A stretch of DNA of 64,000 nucleotides from Alteraurantiacibacter aestuarii (GCF_009827405.1 NZ_WTYY01000001.1:372001-436000); one strand, 5' to 3'; shown: positions 18,101-26,254, counted from the first letter of the stretch. Made by a program: numbers and translations. Notes: a model not told the origin generated them from the sequence alone.

Positions 18101-19156
18101 TCAATCTGCGAGTGCAAGCGGGGTCCATTCCTCCCCCGGCGGCAGCGGGGCAAAGATCGCATCCAGCATCTCCTCGCTCACGGCTTCGGCCTGGCCGGGC
18201 TTCCATTTCGGGCGGTTATCCTTGTCCACCAGCACCGCGCGCACGCCATCGATGAAGTCATGCCGCATGATCATGCGCGCGGCCAGCGCGTATTCGCGCG
18301 CCATCTCGCCAGCGAAATCAGCGGGCGCGCTGGCAAATTGCCGCAGCGCCACCTTGGCGCTGGTGGGGCATTTGCTGGTGACCGCGGCCAGTTCCTTGCC
18401 CGCCCATCTGGAGGTGTCCGCCTTCAGCGCGGCGATGATGGCTTCCAGCGTATCGGGGCCGAACAGGCGTTCGATAGGCTCGGCATTGCCCGCCAGCCGC
18501 GGCTGGGGCGATGGGGAGGACAGGTCAGTCAGTATTTCCGCAGCGGCGGCCGGCTCTGCCGCGATCAGCGCCTTGGCCTCCTCCACGTCCTCGCTGGCGA
18601 GGTAATGGGTGGCGATCCCCGCCCACAGGCATTCCGCCCCGTCCAGCCTTGCGCCGGTCAGCGCCATGAACTTGCCGATCTGGCCGGGCAGGCGCGGCAG
18701 ATACCAGCCCGCGCCCACGTCCGGGAACAGGCCGATGGCCCCTTCGGGCATGGCGAACAGGGTATTTTCCGTTGCCACGCGCAGGCTGGCGGGCAGGGCA
18801 ATGCCCACACCGCCGCCCATCGTCACCCCGTCCATGAAGCTGATCACCGGCCTGGGATAGGTGAACAGCAGGTGGTTGAGGCGATATTCGGCCATGAAGA
18901 AGGCGCGGCCCGCCTTGCCGCCATCCTCCAGCGCGGAACTGCGCACCATCGCCACATCGCCGCCTGCACAAAAGCCGCGCGTGTGCGGGGCATGGTCGAT
19001 CACCACCGCCGCCACGCTGGCATCACCGCGCCATTGCAGCAGCGCCGCGATCATCGCCTCGCACATCTCCAGAGTCAGCGAATTGAGCGCCTTGGCGCGG
19101 CTCAGCGATATATGGCCGATGGCCCCTTCGCGCCGGGCCATGATATCCGATGTCAT
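18101..19156 (-). CDS. Enoyl-CoA hydratase/isomerase family, 3-hydroxyisobutyryl-CoA hydrolase
   Basis: A 351-residue crotonase-fold enzyme. The oxyanion-hole motifs TRGFCAGGDVAM and SFMDGVTMGGGVGIAL and the MPEGAIGLFPDVGAGWYL segment match 3-hydroxyisobutyryl-CoA hydrolase, which releases free hydroxyisobutyrate in valine breakdown. The length, longer than simple hydratases, also fits. It overlaps the acyl-CoA dehydrogenase gene by four bases (ATGA), a pairing typical of valine catabolism. Confidence 0.85.
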   Translation of the reverse strand: MTSDIMARREGAIGHISLSRAKALNSLTLEMCEAMIAALLQWRGDASVAAVVIDHAPHTRGFCAGGDVAMVRSSALEDGGKAGRAFFMAEYRLNHLLFTYPRPVISFMDGVTMGGGVGIALPASLRVATENTLFAMPEGAIGLFPDVGAGWYLPRLPGQIGKFMALTGARLDGAECLWAGIATHYLASEDVEEAKALIAAEPAAAAEILTDLSSPSPQPRLAGNAEPIERLFGPDTLEAIIAALKADTSRWAGKELAAVTSKCPTSAKVALRQFASAPADFAGEMAREYALAARMIMRHDFIDGVRAVLVDKDNRPKWKPGQAEAVSEEMLDAIFAPLPPGEEWTPLALAD

Positions 19157-20322
19157 TCTTTCAGCAGGTCCCGTCCAATAATCATCCGCATGATCTGGTT
19201 GGTGCCTTCAAGGATCGAATGCACGCGCAGATCGCGCCAGAAGCGTTCAACAGGATAATCCATCAGATAGCCATAGCCGCCGTGCAATTGCAGCGCGCGG
19301 TCCGCCACCGCGCTGCCGGTATCGGTGGCCAGCCGCTTGGCCATGGCGGCAAAACGGGTCTTGTCGGGTGAGCCATCCGTCACCTTGGCGGCGGCCAGAT
19401 ACAGCAGCGCGCGCGCCGCCTCCAGTTCGGTCGCCATGTCGGCCAGCGTGAACTGGGTGTTCTGGAAGGCGGCAATGGGCTTGCCGAATTGCTGGCGGGT
19501 CCTGGTGTAGGCGATGGCTTCGTCCAGGCAGCGCTGCGCCCCGCCCAGCGAACAGGCGCCGATGTTCAGCCGCCCGCCATCCAGCCCGGCCATGGCGATG
19601 GAGAAGCCTGTGCCTTCTGCGCCAACCAGATTGGCGGCGGGCACTTTTACATTGTCGAAAATCACGCTGGCGGTGGGCTGGGCGTGCCAGCCGGTCTTGC
19701 GCTCGGGCGCGCCGAAGGAAACGCCCGCCATGTCCTTCTCGATCAGCAGGCAGGAGATGCCTTTCGGTCCGTCCTCGCCTGTTTTCATCCCCGTGCGCAC
19801 CCCCGTCCTCACCATGGTGAAATACAGGTCGTTCACGCCCGCGCCGGATATGAACTGCTTGGTGCCGTTGACGATGTAGTGATCGCCTTCGCGCACCGCC
19901 GTGGTCCTCAGCGCCGCCGCATCGGACCCGCTGGACGGTTCCGTCAGGCAGTATGAGGCGAACAGGTCCATCCCCACCATCTGCGGCAGGAAGCGCGCTT
20001 TCAGATCGTCAGAACCGTAGGTGTCGAGCATCCATGCGGCCATGTTGTGGATGGAGATGAAGGCGCTGGTGGCCGGGCAGCCATAGGCCATCGCCTCCAT
20101 GATCAGCGCCGATTCCAGCCGCCCCAGGCCGATCCCGCCATTGTCCTGGCTGACATAGATCGCGCCAAAGCCCAGCTGCGCCGCCTGCCGGATCACGTCG
20201 AGCGGGAAGATATGCTCCTCATCCCACCTAGCGGCGTGGGGCGTGATGTTGTCGGCGGTAAAGCGCCGCGCCATGTCCTGAATGGCGAGCTGGTCTTCGG
20301 TAAGCTGGAACTGGCCGGTCAT
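19153..20322 (-). CDS. Acyl-CoA dehydrogenase, isobutyryl-CoA dehydrogenase type
   Basis: A 389-residue FAD enzyme with family signatures CLTEPSSGSDAAAL, QFGKPIAAFQNTQF and a C-terminal LHGGYGYLMDYPVERFWRD. The latter places the catalytic base region in the short-branched-chain group. Coupling with 3-hydroxyisobutyryl-CoA hydrolase suggests isobutyryl-CoA as the substrate (valine pathway). This assignment comes from context; related short-chain acyl-CoAs remain possible. Confidence 0.88.
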   Translation of the reverse strand: MTGQFQLTEDQLAIQDMARRFTADNITPHAARWDEEHIFPLDVIRQAAQLGFGAIYVSQDNGGIGLGRLESALIMEAMAYGCPATSAFISIHNMAAWMLDTYGSDDLKARFLPQMVGMDLFASYCLTEPSSGSDAAALRTTAVREGDHYIVNGTKQFISGAGVNDLYFTMVRTGVRTGMKTGEDGPKGISCLLIEKDMAGVSFGAPERKTGWHAQPTASVIFDNVKVPAANLVGAEGTGFSIAMAGLDGGRLNIGACSLGGAQRCLDEAIAYTRTRQQFGKPIAAFQNTQFTLADMATELEAARALLYLAAAKVTDGSPDKTRFAAMAKRLATDTGSAVADRALQLHGGYGYLMDYPVERFWRDLRVHSILEGTNQIMRMIIGRDLLKE

Positions 20323-20330
20323 GCCGCGCG

Positions 20331-20780
20331 CTACTGCCCCGCGCCGATGATCGCTTCGGCCTCGATCTCCACCTTGAAGGCGGGACCGGCGAGCGCGGAT
20401 ATGGCCACCAGCGTGCCCGTTGGCCGCGCATGGCCGCAGGCGGCGGTGAAGGCATTGGTGACAATTTGCGCATCGGCGATATCGGTCACGAACATGCGCA
20501 CGCGCACCAGGTCTGCCGATGATCCGCCCAGCTGCTGGATATAGTCGATGATCTGTTCAAAGCAGCGTTCCGCCTGCCGTCCGGCATCATCCGAAATACT
20601 GCCATCTGCCTCGACGCCGATATTGCCCGAAACGATGATGCGGTTGTCCACGCGGATGGCGCGGGTGAACTTGGCCGTTTCCTCAAACGGCGAGAGCGGC
20701 GGGATGCGCTGGCGGCCATCATTCGGACCATTGGCGTTAGGACTATTGGCGTTAGGCCCATTATTGCTTGCTTCAGCCAC
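20331..20780 (-). CDS. RidA-family protein with low-complexity N-terminus
   Basis: A 149-residue RidA/YjgF-fold protein with the core from about residue 30. Typical parts are DNRIIVSGNIG, QAERCFEQIIDYIQQLGG and the C-terminal GPAFKVEIEAEAIIG. Family members hydrolyse reactive enamines and imines. The first residues are an Asn-Gly-Pro-Ala repeat (NNGPNANSPNANGPN) encoded by 15-bp direct repeats. I chose the GTG at 20780 because GAGAGGA lies seven to eight bases upstream; the in-frame TTG at 20795 lies inside the preceding gene with no such site. It overlaps the I78 gene by eight bases. Confidence 0.8.
   Translation of the reverse strand: MAEASNNGPNANSPNANGPNDGRQRIPPLSPFEETAKFTRAIRVDNRIIVSGNIGVEADGSISDDAGRQAERCFEQIIDYIQQLGGSSADLVRVRMFVTDIADAQIVTNAFTAACGHARPTGTLVAISALAGPAFKVEIEAEAIIGAGQ
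20730..20759. repeat. Two 15-bp tandem repeats inside the RidA-family gene
   Basis: The units at 20730-20744 and 20745-20759 both begin ATTGGCGTTAGG and differ only in the last bases. They encode five-residue repeats (NANSP / NANGP type) in the disordered N-terminus, and partial copies flank them. The length is a multiple of three, so copy-number change would keep the frame. Confidence 0.75.
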
Positions 20781-21087
20781 AGGAGATCCTCTCAATCATC
20801 ATGGTCGCGTCATAGGAAACGGTCAGCCGGTCGGGGCGGTAATCCATCGTCACCGCGGTGCCGGGCGGAACCCAGCGCAGCACGCGCGCGCCGGTCTGGG
20901 TGAGCAAGGTCGCGCCCAGTTCCTGCGTCGCCCTCTGGCCAATCAGGTCCTGCACGCCGGCTGCATCGCATTGCCCTTGCGGTTCGCGGGCGGGGTATTC
21001 CTCCTCCTGCGCGGAGACGGTGGAGCAGGCCGGCAACAGCGCCAGTGCGGCAACAGGGGCGATGAGCGGCAGGATCAATCGTGTCAT
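20773..21087 (-). CDS. I78-family peptidase inhibitor lipoprotein
   Basis: A 104-residue protein with a lipoprotein signal (LALLPACS, lipid-attachment Cys near residue 21). The mature part matches the I78 inhibitor family: CDAAGVQDLIGQRATQ, then VLRWVPPGTAVTMDYRPDRL, ending RISCG. I78 proteins inhibit serine peptidases and are common in sphingomonads as small envelope proteins. The start at 21087 has AGGA eight bases upstream; an ATG at 21096 is also in frame. The end overlaps the RidA gene. Confidence 0.82.
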   Translation of the reverse strand: MTRLILPLIAPVAALALLPACSTVSAQEEEYPAREPQGQCDAAGVQDLIGQRATQELGATLLTQTGARVLRWVPPGTAVTMDYRPDRLTVSYDATMMIERISCG

Positions 21088-21149
21088 GGCGAGCATCCTA
21101 GCGCGGGCAGTGGCTACACGCTAGGAGGTGAGCAGAGAGGAGACAATCC

Positions 21150-21605
21150 ATGGCTGGCCTGTGGTTCGAGGAATTCAGCGTCGGGCAGACATTCGATCAT
21201 CCGCTGCGGCGCACGGTGACCGAAACCGACAATCTGCTGGTGAGCGCGCTGACGCATAATCCCGCGCCGCTGCACCTTGATGCGGAATATATGAAGGACA
21301 CCGAATATGGCCGCATACTGGTCAATTCCTGCTTCACGCTGGGCTTGATGGTGGGCATTTCGGTGAACGACACCACGCAGGGCACCGCCGTGGCCAATCT
21401 GGGCTGGGACGAGGTGCGCTTTCCGGTGCCGATCTTCGTGGGCGATACGCTGCGGATCGAGACAGAAGTGCTGGAATTGCGCGAAAGCAAATCCAGACCC
21501 ACTCAGGGTATCGTAACATTTGCCCATCGCGCCTATAATCAGGCCGGTGAACTGGTCGCCCACTGCAAGCGCGCAAGCCTGCAGAAGAAGCGCCCGCAAG
21601 AATAG
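21150..21605 (+). CDS. MaoC-like hot-dog dehydratase
   Basis: A 151-residue hot-dog fold protein of the MaoC/R-hydratase family, with the active-site region THNPAPLHLDAEYMKDTEYG and the hydrophobic stretch ILVNSCFTLGLMVG. Such enzymes hydrate enoyl-CoA or similar substrates. It precedes the TauD-type dioxygenase by 17 bases, suggesting one transcript. The substrate is unknown. Confidence 0.85.
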   Translation: MAGLWFEEFSVGQTFDHPLRRTVTETDNLLVSALTHNPAPLHLDAEYMKDTEYGRILVNSCFTLGLMVGISVNDTTQGTAVANLGWDEVRFPVPIFVGDTLRIETEVLELRESKSRPTQGIVTFAHRAYNQAGELVAHCKRASLQKKRPQE

Positions 21606-21622
21606 AAGTTTCGGAGAGAGAA

Positions 21623-22579
21623 ATGCCGCTGAAAGTCGAACCCATATTGCCCAAATTCGGCGCCGAATGTTCGGGGCTGGACCTGACGAAGCCGCTGAGC
21701 GCCGATGAGCTGAAGCAGGTCACCGATGCGATGGACACCTATGGCGTGACCGTGTGGCGCAACACCGGCCTGACTGACGAGCAGCACGTCGAATTCAGCC
21801 GCAATTTCGGCTATCTGGAGCGTGTGCCTTTGCGCGAGGGCGCGAAATACCGCCTGTCGTGCCGCGAGTTGTTCGATGCTTCCAACCTCAATCTGGACGG
21901 CCAGATCACGCAGGACAAGGCCGCCATCGAATATCGCAAGGGTGACCGGCTGTGGCACACCGACAGCGCCTATATGGAAAAGCGCACGTCCTATTCGATG
22001 CTGCTGGCCCATGCCGTGCCGCCGCCCGGCGTGGGAGGTGAAACATGGTTTGCCGATACGCGCAGCGCCTATCACGACCTGTCGCCGGAAATGAAGGCGC
22101 TGATAGAGGACAAGGTCGGCCTTAATTCGCTGTGGTGGAGCCGCAAGCAGGCCGGCGCCGATATTGACGAGGCGGAAATCGACGCCCGCCCCAAGGCGCG
22201 CCATCCGCTGGTGCATGTGCACAAGGGATCGGGCCGCAAGTCGCTGTTCATTGCCGCGCACACGATGGATATCGAAGGGATGGACAAGGCCGAAGGGCGC
22301 GCGCTGCTGCAACAGCTGATCGCCCATGCCACCCAGCCGCAGTATGTCTTCAACGTGAAATGGAACGTGGGCGACCTGGTGATCTGGGACAATCTGTGCA
22401 CCATGCACCGCGGCGGCGAATATGATTACACCGCCTATCGCCGCGACATGCGCCGCACCACCGTGCGCGAAGGCACCGAACCGCACACGATGGACACGGG
22501 CGACGATCCCTTCACCGAACTGTTCGCCGCCACGCCCCGCACGGTCGATATCAACGCCGCAAGGGATGCCGGCCGATAG
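21623..22579 (+). CDS. TauD/TfdA-family 2-oxoglutarate-dependent dioxygenase
   Basis: A 318-residue non-heme iron oxygenase. The iron-binding facial triad is visible as His112 and Asp114 in LWHTDSAY, with the distal His in NLCTMHRGGEYD and the 2-oxoglutarate-binding arginines in YRRDMRRTTVRE. Substrates in this family include taurine, alkyl sulfates and aryloxyacetates. Sulfur-compound use would fit the window's sulfur theme, but nothing in the sequence proves it. The stop overlaps the GTG start of the next gene by one base. Confidence 0.87.
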   Translation: MPLKVEPILPKFGAECSGLDLTKPLSADELKQVTDAMDTYGVTVWRNTGLTDEQHVEFSRNFGYLERVPLREGAKYRLSCRELFDASNLNLDGQITQDKAAIEYRKGDRLWHTDSAYMEKRTSYSMLLAHAVPPPGVGGETWFADTRSAYHDLSPEMKALIEDKVGLNSLWWSRKQAGADIDEAEIDARPKARHPLVHVHKGSGRKSLFIAAHTMDIEGMDKAEGRALLQQLIAHATQPQYVFNVKWNVGDLVIWDNLCTMHRGGEYDYTAYRRDMRRTTVREGTEPHTMDTGDDPFTELFAATPRTVDINAARDAGR

Positions 22580-23376
22580 TGCGCTGGCCGGATAGTCCTC
22601 TCCTGCTGGCTGCTTTTTCTGCCCTGGCAATTGGCACAGCAACCGGGGCGCAGGCGCAGGAGACGATTTCCAGGACCGAGATCAGGACGGCCCCGCCACA
22701 ACAGACGCATGAGCGCCTGCGCGATGTGGTGTGGGGTGCGATCGAAGTGACCGACTTCCGGCGCGATGAACCGGCCACACGGCCGCTCGATGTCCTTGCC
22801 TTTGATACACGGCCCTATCTTACCCGCGTCAGGAACCTGTGCAGCTATGACAGGCTGGCGGTCAGTTTCGTGCCGCTTGACGAGGGCGCGGAAGGCCCGG
22901 ATGCGCAGGTGGTCGCACGTCAGTTCCTAGCATCTTCCTGGTGGAGCTTTGTCGAGCCTCCGCAATTTGGCCAGGCGTGGCAGAGCGAGGAGCCACAAGC
23001 CGCAGACTTGTGCAGTGACCTTCCCGAAGACCAGCATTTCTACCGTGCACCAGATCTCGGCACAGCAGCGCAGGCCTATCTCGCGATGATCGGCCTGAAA
23101 CAGGATATTGCGGCGGGACGCCAGTTCAAGCTGGCTTGTGAGTCCGCTTCAGCAGCAGAGGCGGACTGCAGGGAAGAAATCGCCGATCTGCCTGTCGAGA
23201 GCCTGCAGTCGGTTGATCCGTGCAATGCCCATCTCGCCGATGGCTGTTACCATCTGGACTTTGGCGAACGGCATATCACGGTGGAATATGGTGCTGGCAT
23301 GCATGGCGCGGACCCCCATGTCACCAGCGCGACGCTGGAGCGGTTCATCATCCTTTTTCACCCCCGCCCTGACTAG
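22579..23376 (+). CDS. Secreted protein of unknown function
   Basis: A 265-residue protein starting at a GTG that overlaps the dioxygenase stop codon (TAGTG). Residues 1-26 form a signal peptide ending in GAQAQ. The mature part has at least six cysteines, including NLCSY, ADLCSD, CESASAAEADC and DPCNAHLADGCYH, a spacing that could allow disulfides in the periplasm. I recognise no family. Coupling to the dioxygenase suggests co-expression only. Confidence 0.6.
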   Translation: MRWPDSPLLLAAFSALAIGTATGAQAQETISRTEIRTAPPQQTHERLRDVVWGAIEVTDFRRDEPATRPLDVLAFDTRPYLTRVRNLCSYDRLAVSFVPLDEGAEGPDAQVVARQFLASSWWSFVEPPQFGQAWQSEEPQAADLCSDLPEDQHFYRAPDLGTAAQAYLAMIGLKQDIAAGRQFKLACESASAAEADCREEIADLPVESLQSVDPCNAHLADGCYHLDFGERHITVEYGAGMHGADPHVTSATLERFIILFHPRPD

Positions 23377-23407
23377 ATGCGCCCTGACTAGATCCGGCCA
23401 GAATTGA

Positions 23408-23440
23408 AACACCCGGCCCTCGTGGGAAGGACCGGGTGTT
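23408..23440 (-). terminator. Hairpin terminator downstream of the small membrane-protein genes
   Basis: AACACCCGG at 23408-23416 pairs perfectly with CCGGGTGTT at 23432-23440. On the minus strand the stem is followed by a T-rich stretch (GTTTCAATTC), so it would end leftward transcription from the small genes at 23475-23828. It may also slow rightward readthrough from the gene ending at 23376. Confidence 0.6.
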
Positions 23441-23474
23441 CCGTTGCACCGGGCGGGAGCGGCCTGGTGCCTGT

Positions 23475-23558
23475 TCAGAAAATGGCGACGTTGAACATCA
23501 TGCTGCTGATGGCGACGGCGCAGATCAGCGAGAACAGGCGGTTGGTCATTACGGACAT
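23475..23558 (-). CDS. 27-residue hydrophobic peptide
   Basis: A tiny gene with an ideal ribosome-binding site (AAGGAG, seven bases before ATG). The product is MSVMTNRLFSLICAVAISSM plus seven further hydrophobic residues, essentially one membrane helix. It lies 27 bases downstream of the 80-residue membrane protein gene on the same strand and just before a hairpin terminator, so the two form a short operon. No family is recognised. The strong start signal is the main evidence that it is translated. Confidence 0.55.
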   Translation of the reverse strand: MSVMTNRLFSLICAVAISSMMFNVAIF

Positions 23559-23585
23559 CGAACTTCTCCTTGGGCTGTGTGGTGG

Positions 23586-23828
23586 TTACTTGCCGCGCTG
23601 GCTGATCTTGCCGCGGATGTGCTTGAACACGTTGATCCCGAACCACGCGGCTCCGGCGTAGGCGATCAGCTCGGTCGCGCCGGCCCCTGCTGCCAGGATC
23701 AACAGCCTGGTCTTGAGTGCGGGCTGCATGATCGCCAGCGTGGCGAACACGCCCACCCAGATGGTGGCGATCAGGCTGGCGCCAGTGATGAGGAAGAACT
23801 TCTTGTTGCGAACAGTGGTGGTCATCAT
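23586..23828 (-). CDS. 80-residue two-helix membrane protein
   Basis: A short protein with two membrane segments (about residues 12-34 and 41-64) and basic ends (VRNKKF and KHIRGKISQRGK). AAGGAG precedes two consecutive ATG codons; the second, at 23825, has the better spacing. It is divergent from the ECF sigma gene across a 118-bp region, which suggests shared control. No known family is recognised. Confidence 0.7.
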   Translation of the reverse strand: MMTTTVRNKKFFLITGASLIATIWVGVFATLAIMQPALKTRLLILAAGAGATELIAYAGAAWFGINVFKHIRGKISQRGK

Positions 23829-23946
23829 GCGTCTCCTTTATTGTCAGGACGCTGAAACAGTCCGGCTGGCGCACATTTTTCTTACTAATTTTGCGGGAAA
23901 AAGATTTTGTAAGAAGGTGCCGGGGGGAGGGGACTACTTTCTTGTA

Positions 23947-24432
23947 ATGAACACGATAGAGCGCATCATTTCCGATCATGGGCAGGGGCTGCGACGGGTC
24001 GCGGCAGCTTATGAGGCGGATGCGATGCTGCAGGAGGACCTGTTCCAGGACATCCTGATCGCCATCCATCAGGCGCTGCCCTCGCTGCGTGAGAAGGAGC
24101 GGCTGGCGCCCTATATCTATCGCATCGCCCATAATCGCGCGGTCAGCCATGTGGCGCGCGCCGTCGGGCGCAGGAAGGGTGAGGCCGAGGTGATGGTCGA
24201 AGGCGCGGACGAAGATGTGCCTTCGCCGGAAAAGGCGCTGCTGCAAAGCGAGCGGGCCGAGAGGCTGGCCCGGGCGATCCGCCGCCTGCCGCTGTCTTAC
24301 CGCCAGGTGGTGACGCTCTATCTTGAAGAAATGTCCTACGCCGAGATTGCCGAGGCGCTCGATATCTCACTGTCCAATGTTGGCGTGCGCATCACGCGCG
24401 CCAAGCAGATGCTGAAGGAGATGCTCGCATGA
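23947..24432 (+). CDS. ECF-family RNA polymerase sigma factor
   Basis: A 161-residue sigma-70-family protein with region 2 at about residues 10-80 (EDLFQDILIAIHQALP, then YIYRIAHNRAVSHVAR) and region 4 at about 105-158 (LSYRQVVTLYLEEMSYAEIAEALDIS split over the helix-turn-helix). ECF sigma factors turn on stress or envelope genes when released from a membrane partner. It overlaps the next gene by four bases (ATGA), and that product is the likely anti-sigma. The 118-bp upstream region has an inverted repeat TTCTTAC/GTAAGAA at 23879-23915. Confidence 0.88.
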   Translation: MNTIERIISDHGQGLRRVAAAYEADAMLQEDLFQDILIAIHQALPSLREKERLAPYIYRIAHNRAVSHVARAVGRRKGEAEVMVEGADEDVPSPEKALLQSERAERLARAIRRLPLSYRQVVTLYLEEMSYAEIAEALDISLSNVGVRITRAKQMLKEMLA

Positions 24433-25010
24433 GCACGGATGACTTCCTCGATCGCCTGCGTGGCGACTGGCAGAGCCGCAGCGCCGATCTGGGCGATGTG
24501 CTGGCCCGCGTGCAGGCTGGTGAGGCAAGGCTGCGAAGGGAAAGGCGCCAGCGGATTTTCGGCACAGCGTGCATGGCCTGTTTTGCGATCATCTTTGCAT
24601 GGGTTGGCTGGACACTGAAAAGCCCGCTGTTCCAGCTCGGTTCGGTCGCATTTCTGGCCGCCATGCTGATGTTCGTGGCAGACCTGTTCTACCTGCGTCA
24701 GGCGACGGGCGGGGAATTGCTGGAGGACACACCATCGGTGCTCGCCCGGGCAGAGCGGCAGGCACGCGTCGCCCTGCGACTGACCGAGGCCATGCTCGGC
24801 GCTGCGGTGCTGCTGGCGGTCTGTGCAGCGATAGCGCTGGCCTATGGCCTTGCGGGCAAGGTGGACATGGTGCGCGCCACCGTGATCGCTGCGTTCTGGC
24901 TGGGCGGGGCGGCCTATTGCTGGCTGCGGCAGCGAAGCCGGCGTGCCCGGGCAGAGGCGGAAATCGCGCATGTTTCCCGGCTACAAGCGCAGCTGGAAGG
25001 TGACGGGTGA
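24429..25010 (+). CDS. Membrane protein, probable anti-sigma partner of the ECF factor
   Basis: A 193-residue protein with a charged cytoplasmic N-terminal region of about 42 residues, then two pairs of membrane helices (about 44-62, 67-84, 117-138 and 145-165) and a basic, coiled C-terminus. The overlap with the sigma gene and the soluble head before the helices are what one expects of an anti-sigma factor, although no zinc-binding HxxxCxxC motif is present. I assign the role from context only. Confidence 0.65.
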   Translation: MSTDDFLDRLRGDWQSRSADLGDVLARVQAGEARLRRERRQRIFGTACMACFAIIFAWVGWTLKSPLFQLGSVAFLAAMLMFVADLFYLRQATGGELLEDTPSVLARAERQARVALRLTEAMLGAAVLLAVCAAIALAYGLAGKVDMVRATVIAAFWLGGAAYCWLRQRSRRARAEAEIAHVSRLQAQLEGDG

Positions 25011-25060
25011 GATCAGGGTCTGAAGCTGCGAAAGGACCTTGCGCCGCGCGGCTTGGCCGC

Positions 25061-25381
25061 TCAGCCGCCCAGTTCATCCACCAGCCGGGCCATGCGCGCG
25101 ACATAGGCTTTCAGCGCCTCGCGCCCGGCAGGGGTGGCGCTCACCACGGTGCGCGTGCGCTTGTTCACGATGCTGCGATCCTGCGTGACATAGCCTGCCT
25201 CCTCCAGCCTGGAGAGGTGGGTGGACAGGTTGCCATTGGTGGTTTCCAGATGATCGCGCAGGGCGATGAAATCCGCCTCTCCCGCGCCGGCCAGATAGGC
25301 CAGTATGCCCAGCCGCATGCGCCCGTGAACAACATCGTCAATCTCGTTCACGTCAAAGCGGGCGGGCGCCTCAGCCTTCAT
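25061..25381 (-). CDS. Winged-helix transcriptional regulator (HTH_34 / MarR-like), copy 1
   Basis: A 106-residue DNA-binding protein made of a single winged helix. Typical parts are GRMRLGILAYLAG, the recognition region TTNGNLSTHLSRLEEAGYV and the wing NKRTRTVVSATPAGREAL. Proteins of this type repress their own operon together with a membrane partner. It overlaps the end of the upstream membrane-protein gene by 11 bases and probably binds the palindrome at 26238-26254. A second, related pair lies at 51287-52056. Confidence 0.82.
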   Translation of the reverse strand: MKAEAPARFDVNEIDDVVHGRMRLGILAYLAGAGEADFIALRDHLETTNGNLSTHLSRLEEAGYVTQDRSIVNKRTRTVVSATPAGREALKAYVARMARLVDELGG

Positions 25382-26213
25382 CGCCGGTTCCTGCCTGACG
25401 CATCAGTTGCACGCCGGGGGCAAGCACCAGCAGCAGCAGGGCGATGATCAGCGATCCGAAGAAATCGAAGGTCCAGGCATAATAGAGCGCCAGCACAAAG
25501 GACCCGGCAGCCACCAGCCCCATCCACTTGCGCTGCGAAATCCACCCGCCGGCCATCCAGCCTGCGCCCCACAGGCCGAGCATTACCGCAGGCATGAGCA
25601 TGAAGCCGAACCAGTTGTTCAGCCTTATGCCGGTGAGGGTGAAGGCCGCGATCATCACCGCTGCGCCTGCGAATATCGCCATCCAGCACGCGATCATGGC
25701 CTTGTTGGCGCTCGACAATGCACCGGGCTGCCGGCGCAAGGCGTGCAGGGCCAGTGCGCCCGATGCCAGCACCAGGGCCAATATGGCGAGCGGGACAGAC
25801 GTCACCAGCACTTGCCCGGCGGAATCCGTCAGGCTTGTGCCGTTCCCTGTGGCGGCAGACAGGATCATCCGCCACACGGCCTCTGCGCCAATACCGGCGG
25901 CCAGCGCCATGCCCAGCCGTACCGCCAGACCTCTGGCCGGAGCGGCGAAAAGACAGGCGAGGAAGGCCGCAAGCGCGCCAAGCGGGGAAAGAAACACTGT
26001 CGGCGGCAGGAGGCCGAATGCCGCCGCCGCCACGCTGGCCGATGCCGGCAGGAAGGCCACGGCAAAGGCCACCAGCATCTCCCCGCCGATGGCCGGGCCG
26101 CGATGGCCGGCGTTGATGGCTGCACCCAGCTGATCGATCTGGGTCTTGAGTTCCTGGGACCTGAGCTCCGGGGACCTGAGTTCCGGGGTCCCGAGTTCAC
26201 CTTGTGAGTTCAT
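25371..26213 (-). CDS. Multi-pass membrane protein coupled to winged-helix regulator
   Basis: A 280-residue protein with about eight membrane helices after a polar N-terminal region of roughly 35 residues. That region contains a repeated ELRSP/ELRSQ/ELKTQ motif encoded by 15-bp repeats. The start at 26213 has GGAG seven bases upstream. No transport or enzyme motif is seen. Its translation is coupled to the regulator gene downstream, a combination seen with sensory or stress-related membrane proteins; function unknown. Confidence 0.7.
   Translation of the reverse strand: MNSQGELGTPELRSPELRSQELKTQIDQLGAAINAGHRGPAIGGEMLVAFAVAFLPASASVAAAAFGLLPPTVFLSPLGALAAFLACLFAAPARGLAVRLGMALAAGIGAEAVWRMILSAATGNGTSLTDSAGQVLVTSVPLAILALVLASGALALHALRRQPGALSSANKAMIACWMAIFAGAAVMIAAFTLTGIRLNNWFGFMLMPAVMLGLWGAGWMAGGWISQRKWMGLVAAGSFVLALYYAWTFDFFGSLIIALLLLVLAPGVQLMRQAGTGDEG
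26146..26205. repeat. Four imperfect 15-bp tandem repeats in the N-terminus of the membrane protein gene
   Basis: Units at 26146, 26161, 26176 and 26191 follow the pattern CTGAGTTCCGGGGAC with one to several changes each; the last is the most diverged. They encode a five-residue repeat (ELRSP type) near the N-terminus. Repeat length keeps the reading frame. Confidence 0.7.
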
Positions 26214-26237
26214 TGCGAATCTCCTGCTTTGACAATC

Positions 26238-26254
26238 GGTTTGTAATACAAACC
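26238..26254. promoter_or_regulatory. Perfect 17-bp palindrome, candidate operator of the winged-helix regulator operon
   Basis: GGTTTGTAATACAAACC is a perfect palindrome (8-bp arms around a central A), 24 bases upstream of the ATG at 26213 and next to a TATAAG-like -10 box on the minus strand (26255-26260). The position fits autorepression by the regulator encoded at 25061-25381. The link is inferred. Confidence 0.6.

Noticed and set aside
17381-19258. Rightward open frame of 625 codons opposite cysD and the hydrolase gene
   Set aside because: Covers two well-supported leftward genes and has no recognisable protein features.
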